The position numbers and the translations under genes are program-made. From Bradyrhizobium tropiciagri (GTDB taxonomy: Bacteria > Pseudomonadota > Alphaproteobacteria > Rhizobiales > Xanthobacteraceae), in contig NZ_LFLZ01000058.1 in assembly GCF_001189845.1 (NCBI RefSeq), positions 1-59,557 of the forward strand: a stretch of DNA of 59,557 nucleotides. The letters run 5' to 3'. Below the pieces are notes generated by a model. That model ran no database searches. It saw only the letters and a list, made by a program, of their open reading frames with translations, and was not told the origin of the DNA. Below are positions 1 through 9,349 of the stretch, one piece after another (position 1 is the stretch's first letter; each line of letters begins with the position of its first letter).

Positions 1-1
1 A

Positions 2-2929
2 GCAGCCGCGTTGACCACGACCGAGAACGTAGGTGCCGGGCTGACCGGGCTGAGCCTAGCCTCGGGTGACAACAACGCGATCGACAATGCCGACACGTTC
101 ACGGTGAACCTGAGCGTGGCCAACGGCACGCTGGTGGTGGGCGGCGCCCATACCGGGCTGACCGGCAGCTTCGGCGGCGCGACCATCAGCTTCTCGGGCT
201 CGCTGGCAAACGTCCAGGCGGCGCTGGCCAACAACAACATTACCTACTCGCCGAACCACAATTTTGCGGGCGCCGACACGCTGCATTTCACGGCGACCTC
301 AACCGAGGCGGCTGCGGTCGGCGGCAACACCAGCGCGGCGACGACGGACCATACTGCGGCCATTACAGTGACCGGTCAGGCACCAAGTGGGATAGGATTT
401 GCACTACCCACAAGCTTTGCCAACATTGATAGCGGCGGCAAATTGAATGGAATAAACCTCGGTACATTCACCGAAACAGGAGGAATAGCAGGCGATACGT
501 TTACCTACTCAGGATCAGCAAGCGGCGGCGGAGGCACTCTCTCGGTCTCGTCCGCTGGTGTACTCAGCGCTAGCAACGTGACCGGATCAACCAGTGGGAT
601 AGTAATCACGCTCAATGTCACCGCGACTGATACGACGAACAGCTCTCAGACCACGGTTTCCTATCACATCGTGGTAGGCACTGATGGCAGCGACACTATC
701 ACTCTCGGCGCGAGCAGCACGCCGGCCATCGTCTATGGTCTGCAACTTGGCAGCAAGGGGACGGATGCTATCAACGCAAGCGCTGTTACGGGTCCCGTGT
801 ACATCGTGGATGGCGGGAATAGCCTGGGATCAGGAGCTGGAAACGGGACTGGTAACGCCGCTACTGCGACACTCACCGGCGGCTCCGGCAGTGATTTCAT
901 TTACGCAGCTACGGGGAACATTTCGAACGCCATAACTGGAGGTTCAGGAGCAGACACCTTAACTGGAGGCGGCAACACCAATACTTACATCATCAACAAC
1001 GGGCAGTCTTTGGGCACTATTGGAGGGGCGGGAGATAACGGAACAGTTTCCGGTTATGATGTCATCACTAACTTCTCAACGAGCAACGACACTCTAACGC
1101 TGGTGGGTTCGGTCGCTGCGGTTGCGAATACGAGCGGTTTCAACGGCCTTGACTCGACGCTTACCATCGGGGGCAATACGGTTAAGTCGGATGCCATTTC
1201 GAACGGTATTATTACTTTCGACGTACTGGATCAGACTTTCAATTCGGCCCACACGGTAAGTCTCACGTCGACTGCTGACGTCGCGGCTGTGGTTCAATAT
1301 TTGGAGAATAACAACATCGGCGCTGCGAAAGCCGTGGGTTTCACCGCGACCATAGGCGGAACGGCGCATACATACGTCTATGAACAAGTTGGGTCGTCGC
1401 CAAATAGTGCCAACGACATCTTAGTCGATTTGCAGGGAGTAACGCTAACCTCTGGAGGGACCAGTCTAACGACATTAATTTCAAATAACCACGTCAACCC
1501 AGCAGGCCTAGCCGGAAGCCCAATTAATTTGGCGCTGACCAATCTTTCGGCGGCCCCAAGCGACACGATTACCTTGAGCATTTCTGGCGCTGCTTCGGAT
1601 TGGAGCCTAAGCAGCGGGACGCAGAACGCCGACGGTAGCTGGACCGTGCAAACGAATGATCCGGCGTCTCTCGAAATGATGCCGCCGTCTAATTTCGTTG
1701 GTGCAGCATTGCTGAACGTGATCGAAAGCTGGACCAATCTCGACGGAAGCTCCAGCACCAAGGCAATTGCGGACAACGTCGAATCGTACGCGCCTGGCTC
1801 ACCGATCTTTGCGTGGTCTGGCGATGACAATCTGACTGGTTCGAGCAGTCACGACACTTTCGTGTTCTCGCAGCCGATCGGCAACGATGTTGTGCATAAC
1901 TTCGAAGTATCCTCTGACGTGATCGACCTGATCAGCTACGGCTGGCAGAGCTTCGCGGACGTTCAGGCCCACACCACTGATGACGCCAGTGGCAATGCTG
2001 TGATCACGCTTGCCGATGGCCAGACAGTCACGCTCGATGGCGTGCATGCGGCGGACCTGACCGCAACGAACTTCGAGTTCGACGTGACGCCGACGGTCGA
2101 GAATCCGGGTGCAATTACCATCGGCGATGGCGCGATGCTGCCGTTGTCCGGCATCATCCACAACACCGGCACAATCGAGCTTCACGGCTCCGGCGACGAC
2201 ACGCTGCTGCAGCTGATCCAGACGGGCATCACGCTCAACGGCGGCGGTCAGGTAGTCCTGTCTGACGATGACCACAACGTCATTGCCGGCACGGCCTCGA
2301 ACGTCACGTTCGACAACGTCGACAATGTCATCTCGGGTGCGGGTCAGATCGGACAGGGCAGGCTGACGCTGAGCAACGAAGGCATCATCGATGGCACGGG
2401 TACCCACGCCCTGGTGATCGATACCGGCGCCAACGTGATTACCAACGCCGGCACGCTAGAGGCGACCGGTACGGGTGGGCTGGTGCTCGCCAGTGCAGTG
2501 GCCAACAGCGGCCTGATCTGGGCCAATGGCAGCACGGTCACAGCGGAGGGCGAGGTTACCGGGAGCGGCAATGCGCTGATCAGCGGGGCCGGCACGATCG
2601 AGTTCGGGTCAGCCTCGGCGGCAGGCGTCACCTTCGACACGACCGCCGCCGGCCATTTGATCCTGGATGATGCGTTCCACTTCTCCGGCACAGTAGCCGG
2701 CCTCGATGGCAATGACGACATCGACATCAAGGGCATCAGCTTCGGCGCTGGCACCACGGTTAGCTTTACCGAGAACCAGGCGGGGACCGGCGGCGCTCTA
2801 ACGGTGGCGGATGGCGCTCATACGGCCAACATCGTCCTGCTCGGTCAATACGATCCGAATGGCTTTGCTGAGAAGGCCGACGCAACGAACGGCACGGTGA
2901 TCACGTATGACCCGCACCACATCGCCTGA
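2..2929 (+). CDS. C-terminal part of a giant secreted RTX/cadherin-like repeat adhesin (5' partial)
   Basis: The reading frame is open from base 2, so the true start lies left of the window; 975 residues are visible. The sequence is rich in Gly, Thr, Asn, Ser and Asp and nearly free of Cys. The first ~120 residues form one VCBS/cadherin-like repeat (motifs TENVGAGLTGLSL, NNNITYSPNHNFAGADTLHF). Around residues 295-330 there are glycine-aspartate stretches like RTX calcium-binding repeats (GGSGSDF, GGSGADTLTGGG). A second block near residue 605 (DDNLTGSSSHDTFVF) looks similar. The tail consists of beta-repeat sequence. A type I secretion ATPase and membrane-fusion protein follow at once, so I infer an exported surface adhesin or matrix protein. 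Bases ~376-1790 are visibly less GC-rich than the flanks. The ligand is unknown. Confidence 0.8.
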   Translation, partial: AAALTTTENVGAGLTGLSLASGDNNAIDNADTFTVNLSVANGTLVVGGAHTGLTGSFGGATISFSGSLANVQAALANNNITYSPNHNFAGADTLHFTATSTEAAAVGGNTSAATTDHTAAITVTGQAPSGIGFALPTSFANIDSGGKLNGINLGTFTETGGIAGDTFTYSGSASGGGGTLSVSSAGVLSASNVTGSTSGIVITLNVTATDTTNSSQTTVSYHIVVGTDGSDTITLGASSTPAIVYGLQLGSKGTDAINASAVTGPVYIVDGGNSLGSGAGNGTGNAATATLTGGSGSDFIYAATGNISNAITGGSGADTLTGGGNTNTYIINNGQSLGTIGGAGDNGTVSGYDVITNFSTSNDTLTLVGSVAAVANTSGFNGLDSTLTIGGNTVKSDAISNGIITFDVLDQTFNSAHTVSLTSTADVAAVVQYLENNNIGAAKAVGFTATIGGTAHTYVYEQVGSSPNSANDILVDLQGVTLTSGGTSLTTLISNNHVNPAGLAGSPINLALTNLSAAPSDTITLSISGAASDWSLSSGTQNADGSWTVQTNDPASLEMMPPSNFVGAALLNVIESWTNLDGSSSTKAIADNVESYAPGSPIFAWSGDDNLTGSSSHDTFVFSQPIGNDVVHNFEVSSDVIDLISYGWQSFADVQAHTTDDASGNAVITLADGQTVTLDGVHAADLTATNFEFDVTPTVENPGAITIGDGAMLPLSGIIHNTGTIELHGSGDDTLLQLIQTGITLNGGGQVVLSDDDHNVIAGTASNVTFDNVDNVISGAGQIGQGRLTLSNEGIIDGTGTHALVIDTGANVITNAGTLEATGTGGLVLASAVANSGLIWANGSTVTAEGEVTGSGNALISGAGTIEFGSASAAGVTFDTTAAGHLILDDAFHFSGTVAGLDGNDDIDIKGISFGAGTTVSFTENQAGTGGALTVADGAHTANIVLLGQYDPNGFAEKADATNGTVITYDPHHIA

Positions 2930-3125
2930 ACGGTGTGAACGCGTTCGCTCGTGGGCCAGAGCTGTCTGGAGGGAAGCCGCCCCGTAAGTTTACCCTCCTG
3001 CGGGATTTGCGCCGGCGGCGGCTATCAACGCGGCCGTTGGCCATGCTAAATGGGGGGATTGGATGATTGATTTATTTGAATCCGTCGACTGCTGCCCAGG
3101 GGCAGCCAGCGATCATGTTTAGAAG

Positions 3126-4859
3126 GTGGCTCCGGCCAATTTCCGCGTGAGTATTCCCCGTAAAAAAGCGGACGAATTCCGGCAGTCGCTGCAAGCCTGC
3201 CACGGCTATTTCGTCACTGCGGCCGTGTTCAGCCTGGCCATTAATCTGCTCTATTTGGCCGGTCCGCTGTACATGCTGCAGGTCTATGACCGCGTGATCT
3301 CGAGCGCCAGTGAGATCACCCTGCTCATGCTGACGCTTGCGCTGTTGCTGGCGTTCATGGCGCTCGCAGGCCTCGATGCGGTGCGCGCACGCGTCCTGGC
3401 GCGCACCAGCATCCGCCTCGATCGGAGGATCGCGCCACGGGTGATGACGGCCATCATCGACCATTCGGCAAAAATCGGCGGTGCGCGCAGCCAGCTGTTG
3501 CGCGATTTTGACACTTTCCGCCAGTTCATCACCGGATCCGGAATTCATGCGATCTTCGATCTGCCGTGGGCACCGATCTACATCGCGGTGATTTTCGCTC
3601 TGCACCCGCTCCTGGGGGCATTTGCGCTGGGATGCTCGATCATTCTGGTGCTGATGGCCTTTCTCAATGAGTGGATTGTCAAACCTCCGCTCTCCGAATC
3701 CGGCGAGGCGGCAAATCGAAATTACGGTTTCACCGAGATGAGCCTGCGCAACACAGAAGTGGTGCGCGCAATGGGGATGACCGCAGGCCTTTTGAAGCGC
3801 TGGAGCAGGGACCGCGACCGGATGATCGAGCGCCAGGTCGCCGCGAGCGATCGCGCGGCGACGATGCAGAGCATGATTCGGTTCCTGCGGCTTTCGATGC
3901 AGTCCTTGATTCTCGGTGTTGGCGCCTATCTCGTGATCGAGCGGCTCACCACCGCCGGTGCGATGTTCGCCGCCAGCATTCTGCTTGGCCGTGCGTTGCA
4001 ACCGATCGAGCAGATCGTCGGATCATGGCGCAGCCTCGTCTCGGCCCGGGGGGCATTCTTGCGGGTGCGGGAGCTGTTGGCCGCGAATCCGCAGCGCCAA
4101 TCAGAACTGACGCTGCCGCGACCGGAAGGCCACCTGTCTGTCGAAGCGCTGTCCTTTGCCGCGCCTGGCACATCGAAGCCTATTCTACGGGGAGTTACCT
4201 TCCAGATTGCCGCGGGTGAAGTCCTTGGGATTATCGGCCCCTCGGGCGCTGGGAAATCCACGCTGGCGCGCCATATCGTTGGCGTTCAGGCCCCGTCGGC
4301 GGGGGCCGTTCGCCTCGACGGATCCGACGTTTCGACCTGGATCAGGTCGTCGCTCGGCCAGCATCTTGGCTACCTTCCGCAAGATATCGAGCTGTTTGCC
4401 GACAGCATCGCGGCCAATATCTGCCGGTTCGATCGGAAAGCGGACGGGGAGATTATTGCGGCGGCGAAGATGGCTGGTGTGCATGACATGATCCTGCGGC
4501 TGCCCGACGGTTATGACACTCAGGTCGGGGAGGGTGGCGCGGTCCTGTCCGGAGGCATTCGCCAGCGTATCGCCCTTGCTCGTGCGGCTTACGGCAACCC
4601 GAGCCTCGTTGTGCTCGATGAGCCAAGTTCGAACCTCGATTCGGAAGGCGACGCCGCGCTTGCAGAGTGCATCACGGAGCTCAAAAAGCGTGGAACGACG
4701 GTAGTCATTATTTCGCATCGACCCGCAACGATCGGAGTGGTCGACAAAGTCCTGGTGTTGCGTGAGGGCGTCGTCGAGATGTTTGGTGCACGCCATGAAG
4801 TCCTGTCGCGTCTAACACGTCCCGTGCCGGTACCGGCCGTTCGAGGGGCGACAGGCTAG
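3126..4859 (+). CDS. Type I secretion ABC transporter, permease/ATPase (PrtD/PrsD-type)
   Basis: This 577-residue protein is an inner-membrane half-transporter that powers one-step export of repeat proteins. Residues ~1-310 are the membrane domain, with several hydrophobic segments and the typical LAGPLYMLQVYDRV motif. The ATPase domain follows: Walker A GPSGAGKST near residue 370, signature LSGGIRQR near 473, Walker B LVVLDEPSSNLD near 494 and an H-loop histidine near 529. Length matches the PrtD/PrsD family. The start is GTG; an ATG 11 bases upstream is out of frame and stops quickly. It lies 8 bases before the membrane-fusion gene, so the two are surely cotranscribed. The adjacent repeat protein is the likely substrate. 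No outer-membrane TolC-type gene is in the window. Confidence 0.93.
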   Translation: MAPANFRVSIPRKKADEFRQSLQACHGYFVTAAVFSLAINLLYLAGPLYMLQVYDRVISSASEITLLMLTLALLLAFMALAGLDAVRARVLARTSIRLDRRIAPRVMTAIIDHSAKIGGARSQLLRDFDTFRQFITGSGIHAIFDLPWAPIYIAVIFALHPLLGAFALGCSIILVLMAFLNEWIVKPPLSESGEAANRNYGFTEMSLRNTEVVRAMGMTAGLLKRWSRDRDRMIERQVAASDRAATMQSMIRFLRLSMQSLILGVGAYLVIERLTTAGAMFAASILLGRALQPIEQIVGSWRSLVSARGAFLRVRELLAANPQRQSELTLPRPEGHLSVEALSFAAPGTSKPILRGVTFQIAAGEVLGIIGPSGAGKSTLARHIVGVQAPSAGAVRLDGSDVSTWIRSSLGQHLGYLPQDIELFADSIAANICRFDRKADGEIIAAAKMAGVHDMILRLPDGYDTQVGEGGAVLSGGIRQRIALARAAYGNPSLVVLDEPSSNLDSEGDAALAECITELKKRGTTVVIISHRPATIGVVDKVLVLREGVVEMFGARHEVLSRLTRPVPVPAVRGATG

Positions 4860-4867
4860 GAGACGTC

Positions 4868-6238
4868 ATGTCATTGCTTGATCTTCCAGACCTGTCGATC
4901 CGTGCCGGCGCGGTTCCACAGCGTACAGAAGCCGCCAACAAGGATGGAACGCCAAGCGATTCCATTCGCAACATTGCTTTGGCTGGCTGGCTGATCATCG
5001 CGGTTTTCTTTTTCGGCCTCGGCACCTGGGCGGTCACCGCGCCGCTCAATGGGGCGGTGGTTGCCAATGCGGTCGTGAAGGTCGATGGCAACCGCAAGAG
5101 CCTCCAGCACCTCGATGGCGGTATCGTCAAGGCATTGCACGTCAGGGAAGGCGACAGGGTGCTCGCAGGCGATTTGCTGATCGTCCTCGACGAGACCCAG
5201 GCTCGCGCGGAGCATGAGGTGCTGACGCAGCAATATGCCGTGCTACGCGCTACCGAAGTCCGGCTGCTGACCGAGCTTGACCACGGCTCCCAACTTGTCA
5301 TGCCGCCGGATCTGAAGGCGCGCTCTGACGATCCCTATTTCAAGAGCGTCTGGAACGGGCAGCTCAGTCAGTTTGACACCCGTCGGGCATCGCTCGAAGG
5401 GCAAAGAAGCGTCGTCCGCGAAAAGATCAATCAGCTGGGGTCCCAGATCGTTGGCGCGGAAGCGCAGGTAAAATCGTTCACCGATCAGATCGACTCAGTG
5501 CGCAAGGAGGCCAAAGACATTGCACCGCTCGTCGATCGGGGATTGATCGCCCGTCCGCGCATCCTACAGCTCGAGCGGACCGCGTACGGCCTCGAAGGCC
5601 AGATCGCCGATGCAAACGCCAACATCGCGAAGGCGCGCCAGGCGATTGCGGAGCAGGAGCAGCAGATCGCCCAATTCGACAATGACCGGATGACCGACGT
5701 CACAAAGGACTTGCGCGACACGCAAGCCAAGCTCCTGGAGGTCATCCCAAAGGCGATGAATGCCAAGGCTGTGCTGAGCCGGATGGAAATTCGCGCTCCC
5801 TATACCGGACGCGTGGTCGGACTCAATGTGTTCTCCGTCGGCGGGGTGATCCAGCGCGGCGATAAAATCCTGGACATCGTCCCCGATGAGGATTCGTTGA
5901 CAATCGAGGCGCAGGTGGCGGTCGAAGATATCAGCGACGTGCATCCGAATACGCGCGCCGAAGTCCACCTAACGGCCTACAAACAGCGCATCGTTCCCAT
6001 CATTCATGGCGACGTCATTCTGGTCTCCGCGGACCGCTTGACGGATCCCAAAACCAACAACCCGTACTATACGGCGTTCGTTCGGATCGACCAGACCGAA
6101 CTGGCTGGCATGCCCAACATCCACCTTTATCCGGGAATGCCGGCAACGGTAATGATCCCAACGGTCCAGCGAACCGCGTTTGATTACATCGTGGGGCCGC
6201 TCGTGATGTCGTTCAATCACGCGTTCCGGCAGAAGTGA
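4868..6238 (+). CDS. HlyD-family membrane-fusion protein of type I secretion
   Basis: This 456-residue protein is the periplasmic adaptor linking the ABC transporter to an outer-membrane channel. A short cytoplasmic N-terminus is followed by one membrane helix at about residues 36-58, a lipoyl-like segment (SLQHLDGGIVKALHVREGD), a long alpha-helical hairpin rich in Gln/Glu/Ala, and a C-terminal beta domain (IRAPYTGRVVGLNVFSVGGV, DEDSLTIEAQVAVEDI). Length and order match PrtE/PrsE-type proteins. A GGAGAC ribosome site sits five bases before the ATG. It is the second gene of the exporter pair with the ATPase just upstream. Confidence 0.93.
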   Translation: MSLLDLPDLSIRAGAVPQRTEAANKDGTPSDSIRNIALAGWLIIAVFFFGLGTWAVTAPLNGAVVANAVVKVDGNRKSLQHLDGGIVKALHVREGDRVLAGDLLIVLDETQARAEHEVLTQQYAVLRATEVRLLTELDHGSQLVMPPDLKARSDDPYFKSVWNGQLSQFDTRRASLEGQRSVVREKINQLGSQIVGAEAQVKSFTDQIDSVRKEAKDIAPLVDRGLIARPRILQLERTAYGLEGQIADANANIAKARQAIAEQEQQIAQFDNDRMTDVTKDLRDTQAKLLEVIPKAMNAKAVLSRMEIRAPYTGRVVGLNVFSVGGVIQRGDKILDIVPDEDSLTIEAQVAVEDISDVHPNTRAEVHLTAYKQRIVPIIHGDVILVSADRLTDPKTNNPYYTAFVRIDQTELAGMPNIHLYPGMPATVMIPTVQRTAFDYIVGPLVMSFNHAFRQK

Positions 6239-6368
6239 ATCATGGACCGATTCCGTTGAGGCCGGTCTGGTTCGCTGGCGACCAATTGTTTTGAAGTCGC
6301 TGTTGCACCCGCGTCACCAATAAGGCTGCTGTGCAGGTCTATGCTGCTCCCTGCAACAGGGCGCTCTC

Positions 6369-6557
6369 ATGTATGACGTATACTTGGGCGGGAAAAACGA
6401 TCTGCTGGTGATCCGGCATGGACTTCCCATCCCTTCGAAGTTAGGCGGAAACTGGCGCAAAAAGAAGCGCACCGTGCGATCGGTGAGCGAAGGAATTCGG
6501 GAGGACGTCGAAAAGCGTGGCTACCACTGGCGCAAGCTGGCCAGTCGGGTTCGATGA
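6369..6557 (+). CDS. Small basic hypothetical protein
   Basis: 62 residues, begins MYDVYLGGKNDLLVI and is strongly basic in the second half (NWRKKKRTVRSVSEGIREDV, then KRGYHWRKL). I recognise this as a small conserved protein type of Bradyrhizobium, but no function is known to me. There is no signal peptide or membrane helix. It stands alone between the secretion genes and another small gene. An AGGGCG sequence lies about eight bases before the ATG. Confidence 0.6.
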   Translation: MYDVYLGGKNDLLVIRHGLPIPSKLGGNWRKKKRTVRSVSEGIREDVEKRGYHWRKLASRVR

Positions 6558-6730
6558 GACAGCTACGTTGAGGAGCGCGTTCTGCTCTACGCTCGCCTTA
6601 AGACTCTGGTTACCGTTTTCGGCCAGCATTCGCTATTGTAGGTAGGTCGCGATCAGCGACAGCGAAGGTTCGATACGGTGTGAAACTCTGACAGCCCGGT
6701 TGGCGGTCTCTTTCGTAGGGGAGGCCCATT

Positions 6731-6865
6731 ATGATCAAGGGCTTCGCGGTAGCCGCATTGGTGGTGCTGGGAGCATCGCAAGTAGATCAGTGTCTCACGC
6801 ATGGTCGGTACACCGACGCGACGCTGGCTATGCTGAGGCAGATCAGGCACTCATTTCGCATTTGA
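6731..6865 (+). CDS. Very small (44 aa) membrane or secreted hypothetical protein
   Basis: ATG at 6731 opens a 44-residue frame ending in TGA. Residues 3-15 (KGFAVAALVVLGA) form a hydrophobic, signal-like segment; the rest contains DQCLTHGRYTDATLAMLRQI. This pattern (short hydrophobic start, then YTDA.LAMLRQIRHSF) resembles a recurrent small protein of Bradyrhizobium genomes, which is my main support. Function unknown. A GTAGGGGAGG-like ribosome site lies upstream. Confidence 0.6.
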   Translation: MIKGFAVAALVVLGASQVDQCLTHGRYTDATLAMLRQIRHSFRI

Positions 6866-6942
6866 AACGCACGCCGCGCCAACACACGCACCAGCTCCAG
6901 CCTGTCCGCGCCAGGGTTGGAGGATTCGGAGCAATCTAGATT

Positions 6943-6993
6943 AGGCCGGGGCGGGCCATCATCCGGCGCCGCTCAGGCGAGTAGGCCCGGCCT
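6943..6993. terminator. Possible hairpin between converging genes
   Basis: AGGCCGGG at 6943-6950 pairs with CCCGGCCT at 6986-6993 (8 bp perfect, 35-base loop). It lies between the end of the small plus-strand gene and the end of the minus-strand TadE gene. There is no U-tract, so a terminator role is only a guess. Confidence 0.25.
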
Positions 6994-7068
6994 CGCACGG
7001 ACGCAACGCGTCCAAGCGGGAGCATGCGCTTGTTAGATACTAACCGGTGACGTCGGAACGATTCAATC

Positions 7069-7446
7069 TCAGGGAAAGCAGGCCGTCGCCGAGAGCGGAA
7101 TCACCAATGTCCTGGAGCCCACATTCATTGAATAGTTGACCGACGCGCTGACGGAATTGCCGCATGCAGCAGCGGTATAGGTGAAGGTGGGTGATACATC
7201 TGGGCCGAAATACCGGCTCTTGGTGTAGGCAATCGTTGTCGCGGCATCCGAGCAGACGGTGGTTTTGACTGATGCACACCTGGCGCCGTCTTCTACGGCA
7301 AAGTGGAGGCTGCCAATCAGAAAGAGGCCGACGCACAGCGTGATGGTGCCGACAAGGAGCGCGATCAGAATGGGCGCAATAAGAGCGAATTCGACCGCTG
7401 TCGTTCCTCCTTGATCGAGCCGCAAAGTTTTCAAGGGCTTTCGCAC
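7069..7446 (-). CDS. TadE-like minor pilus protein
   Basis: 125 residues. The TadE signature is plain: a short basic lead (LRLDQGG), then TTAVEFALIAPILIALLVG, i.e. a pseudopilin-type helix with the conserved Glu five residues into the hydrophobic stretch, then a periplasmic part with a few Cys. TadE-like proteins are minor pilins of Tad/Flp systems and are processed by the prepilin peptidase. It is the last gene of a three-gene minus-strand operon, starting two bases after the previous stop. It probably joins the main Tad machinery encoded at 15.5-28.3 kb. Confidence 0.85.
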   Translation of the reverse strand: MRKPLKTLRLDQGGTTAVEFALIAPILIALLVGTITLCVGLFLIGSLHFAVEDGARCASVKTTVCSDAATTIAYTKSRYFGPDVSPTFTYTAAACGNSVSASVNYSMNVGSRTLVIPLSATACFP

Positions 7447-7448
7447 GG

Positions 7449-8027
7449 TTAGCCTAATCTGATCATTGCCGTTCCGGTGAGGGGAGTCGGAAGACCGCTG
7501 GCGATACTGAGGCCCGGGAATAATGGTGTGTAGGTAAACGTTGTTTGCACAACGATGTAATCACCAGGCTGCAAGGTTGGCATGCCGGTGGCAGAGCAAT
7601 CAGCAGGCTTTGACGTGACGTCGCTGACGTACTGCAGCGCGTTCGACGAATTGATGCAGTAATACCCCTCCGACGGCGACCCCGAGATCATCGAGACGCG
7701 CGTCCCCAGGGACGTGCTCTGCAGGGCATTCTGCATGGCCGTTGATAGCCCGGGACAATTCGTCGTTGCCGGCAGATGGGATGGGTCGCAGCTCTTCCAG
7801 GCGGCTTGGCCGGCCGCCTGGGTGGCGTTCTCTACCTGCATTCGCTGGTAGATGTAGAACGATACGTCGGTGACGTTCGCCAGCGCGAGCGCGAGGATGA
7901 TCACGAAAAGACCGAATTCGACCGCGGCGACGCCGCGCTGGTCGGCGGCGATTGCCTTCGTCCGATGAGCGAAACCCAACGCAGCTTTGCGGGACGAATT
8001 CAGCCAGCTCGGGAGCCCAGGTTTCAT
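7449..8027 (-). CDS. TadE/TadF-like minor pilus protein
   Basis: 192 residues when started at the ATG overlapping the upstream stop (ATGA at 8024-8027); the longer frame to 8240 would overlap the preceding gene by over 200 bases and reads as antisense-like sequence. A basic leader ends AADQRG, then VAAVEFGLFVIILALALANV is the pseudopilin helix with its Glu. The periplasmic part (MQVENATQAAGQAAWKSCD) is the family's extended helix, followed by a Cys-containing beta region. Translational coupling with the TadG-like gene suggests joint assembly in the pilus. Confidence 0.85.
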   Translation of the reverse strand: MKPGLPSWLNSSRKAALGFAHRTKAIAADQRGVAAVEFGLFVIILALALANVTDVSFYIYQRMQVENATQAAGQAAWKSCDPSHLPATTNCPGLSTAMQNALQSTSLGTRVSMISGSPSEGYYCINSSNALQYVSDVTSKPADCSATGMPTLQPGDYIVVQTTFTYTPLFPGLSIASGLPTPLTGTAMIRLG

Positions 8028-9349
8028 AAGACCAACGTCGCTCTGCCAGGTATCGTCGTCGAGGGCATCGATAATCCCGCGGGGATACATTCGCCATTCG
8101 GCAGGATCATCCCTGTCCCGTTCACGGTGATGTCCTTGACGACCATCGCAAAGCAGGATTTTCCGAACCCGGCCTTGTTCACGGCGCCGCTCAACGTGAC
8201 GCTCGAATTCGGCAGATAGACGAGGCCGGTGATGTCCCATGCAGGGCTATTGCCGGCTGCCGAAATATCCACGCCGCTGGTCAGCTTCGGATCCTGATAG
8301 ATGGCGACGCCCGACCAGGTTCCGGATGTCGGTGCGGCGATGTCGAGCGTGCCTCCCCCGGTGGGACCATGGGTGTACGAACCCGAATTATCGCCGGAGA
8401 AGATCACCGTGAGTCCGGTACCCTTGGTCGTCGTAAACGCGTAGCCGTTGGTGTCCAATTGACCGTTCTCGATGACCAGCACCGCCCCCGCCGGGGCGTC
8501 GATGGAGACGTTTCCAGTCAGTTGGAGGTCACCACAGACCACGAATGTACCGCCGAGCGATTGGGATCCGGACCATTGGTTGCTGGCCGGTAACGCCGGA
8601 TCTTTCTTTTTGGTTGGCTCCTGCGGATAGGAGCTGCAGGGATCGGGTGGAATTTTGCTGGCGAGGGCGGCATAGCTATCGGAGACCGCGGGCACATTCG
8701 AATACTGCGTCACCCCGCAGCCGTTATTGGTGTTGTGTGCCGCGCCGATCGGTGCCCCAAGATTGCCGCCGTTGCATGTCGACCCCGTATTCGACATCGC
8801 GTTGCAGGCCATGCCGGCCTTCGGTGCGCCGTTGGACCGGATCCCTTGAGATCCAAGCGCCAGCAAGCAAAAGTCCGTCGGCGTGCTCGGCCGTTTTGCA
8901 ACCGATGCGGCGCCGATCTGCTTTGCTGGGCCACCATTTAATGTTGCGTCACCCCTGTATCCGACAACCTGCGACAAATACAGCGGCACATACCCCGAAA
9001 TGGTCGCGCTATAGCAGGTGTTGCCGCCGCCCGGACATGCTGCCGAGTTGGAAACGGTGACGCTGATGTTGCCGACACCATCTACAAATCCATATCGCGA
9101 CGCGACCGCCTTGGCCTCGACATCGTAGTTTGAGCCGTTGTTGGTCGCAGCGGCGAGGGCGGCCGCATCGGCCGCGTTTTGCATGCCGCGCGTCCTCATG
9201 GACCAGTTCGAAACCTCAAAGCCGATACCTAGGGCTCCGATCCGAGGAACGAGCAGGACACCCATGATCACGTTGATGGCGCCGCGCTGATCCGAGCGCA
9301 GGCGGCAGATATGAAAAAACATCGAACAAACGGCCACGACCATCCTCAT
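8024..9349 (-). CDS. TadG-like pilus assembly protein
   Basis: 441 residues. The N-terminus has the TadG/TadE-type membrane segment after a RSDQRG leader (AINVIMGVLLVPRIGALGIGF), then the family helix with NAADAAALAAA. The remainder is a long periplasmic domain with several Cys. Its C-terminal half (GGTFVVCGDLQLTGNVSI; TGLVYLPNSSVTLSGA) resembles the second TadG-like protein at 23277-24629, so the two are paralogues. First gene of a three-gene minus-strand operon; the next gene overlaps by ATGA. No metal-binding VWA motif was seen. Confidence 0.85.
   Translation of the reverse strand: MRMVVAVCSMFFHICRLRSDQRGAINVIMGVLLVPRIGALGIGFEVSNWSMRTRGMQNAADAAALAAATNNGSNYDVEAKAVASRYGFVDGVGNISVTVSNSAACPGGGNTCYSATISGYVPLYLSQVVGYRGDATLNGGPAKQIGAASVAKRPSTPTDFCLLALGSQGIRSNGAPKAGMACNAMSNTGSTCNGGNLGAPIGAAHNTNNGCGVTQYSNVPAVSDSYAALASKIPPDPCSSYPQEPTKKKDPALPASNQWSGSQSLGGTFVVCGDLQLTGNVSIDAPAGAVLVIENGQLDTNGYAFTTTKGTGLTVIFSGDNSGSYTHGPTGGGTLDIAAPTSGTWSGVAIYQDPKLTSGVDISAAGNSPAWDITGLVYLPNSSVTLSGAVNKAGFGKSCFAMVVKDITVNGTGMILPNGECIPAGLSMPSTTIPGRATLVL

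Noticed and set aside
3072..4001. 309-codon minus-strand frame
   Set aside because: Lies antisense within the ABC transporter gene, whose motifs are unmistakable.
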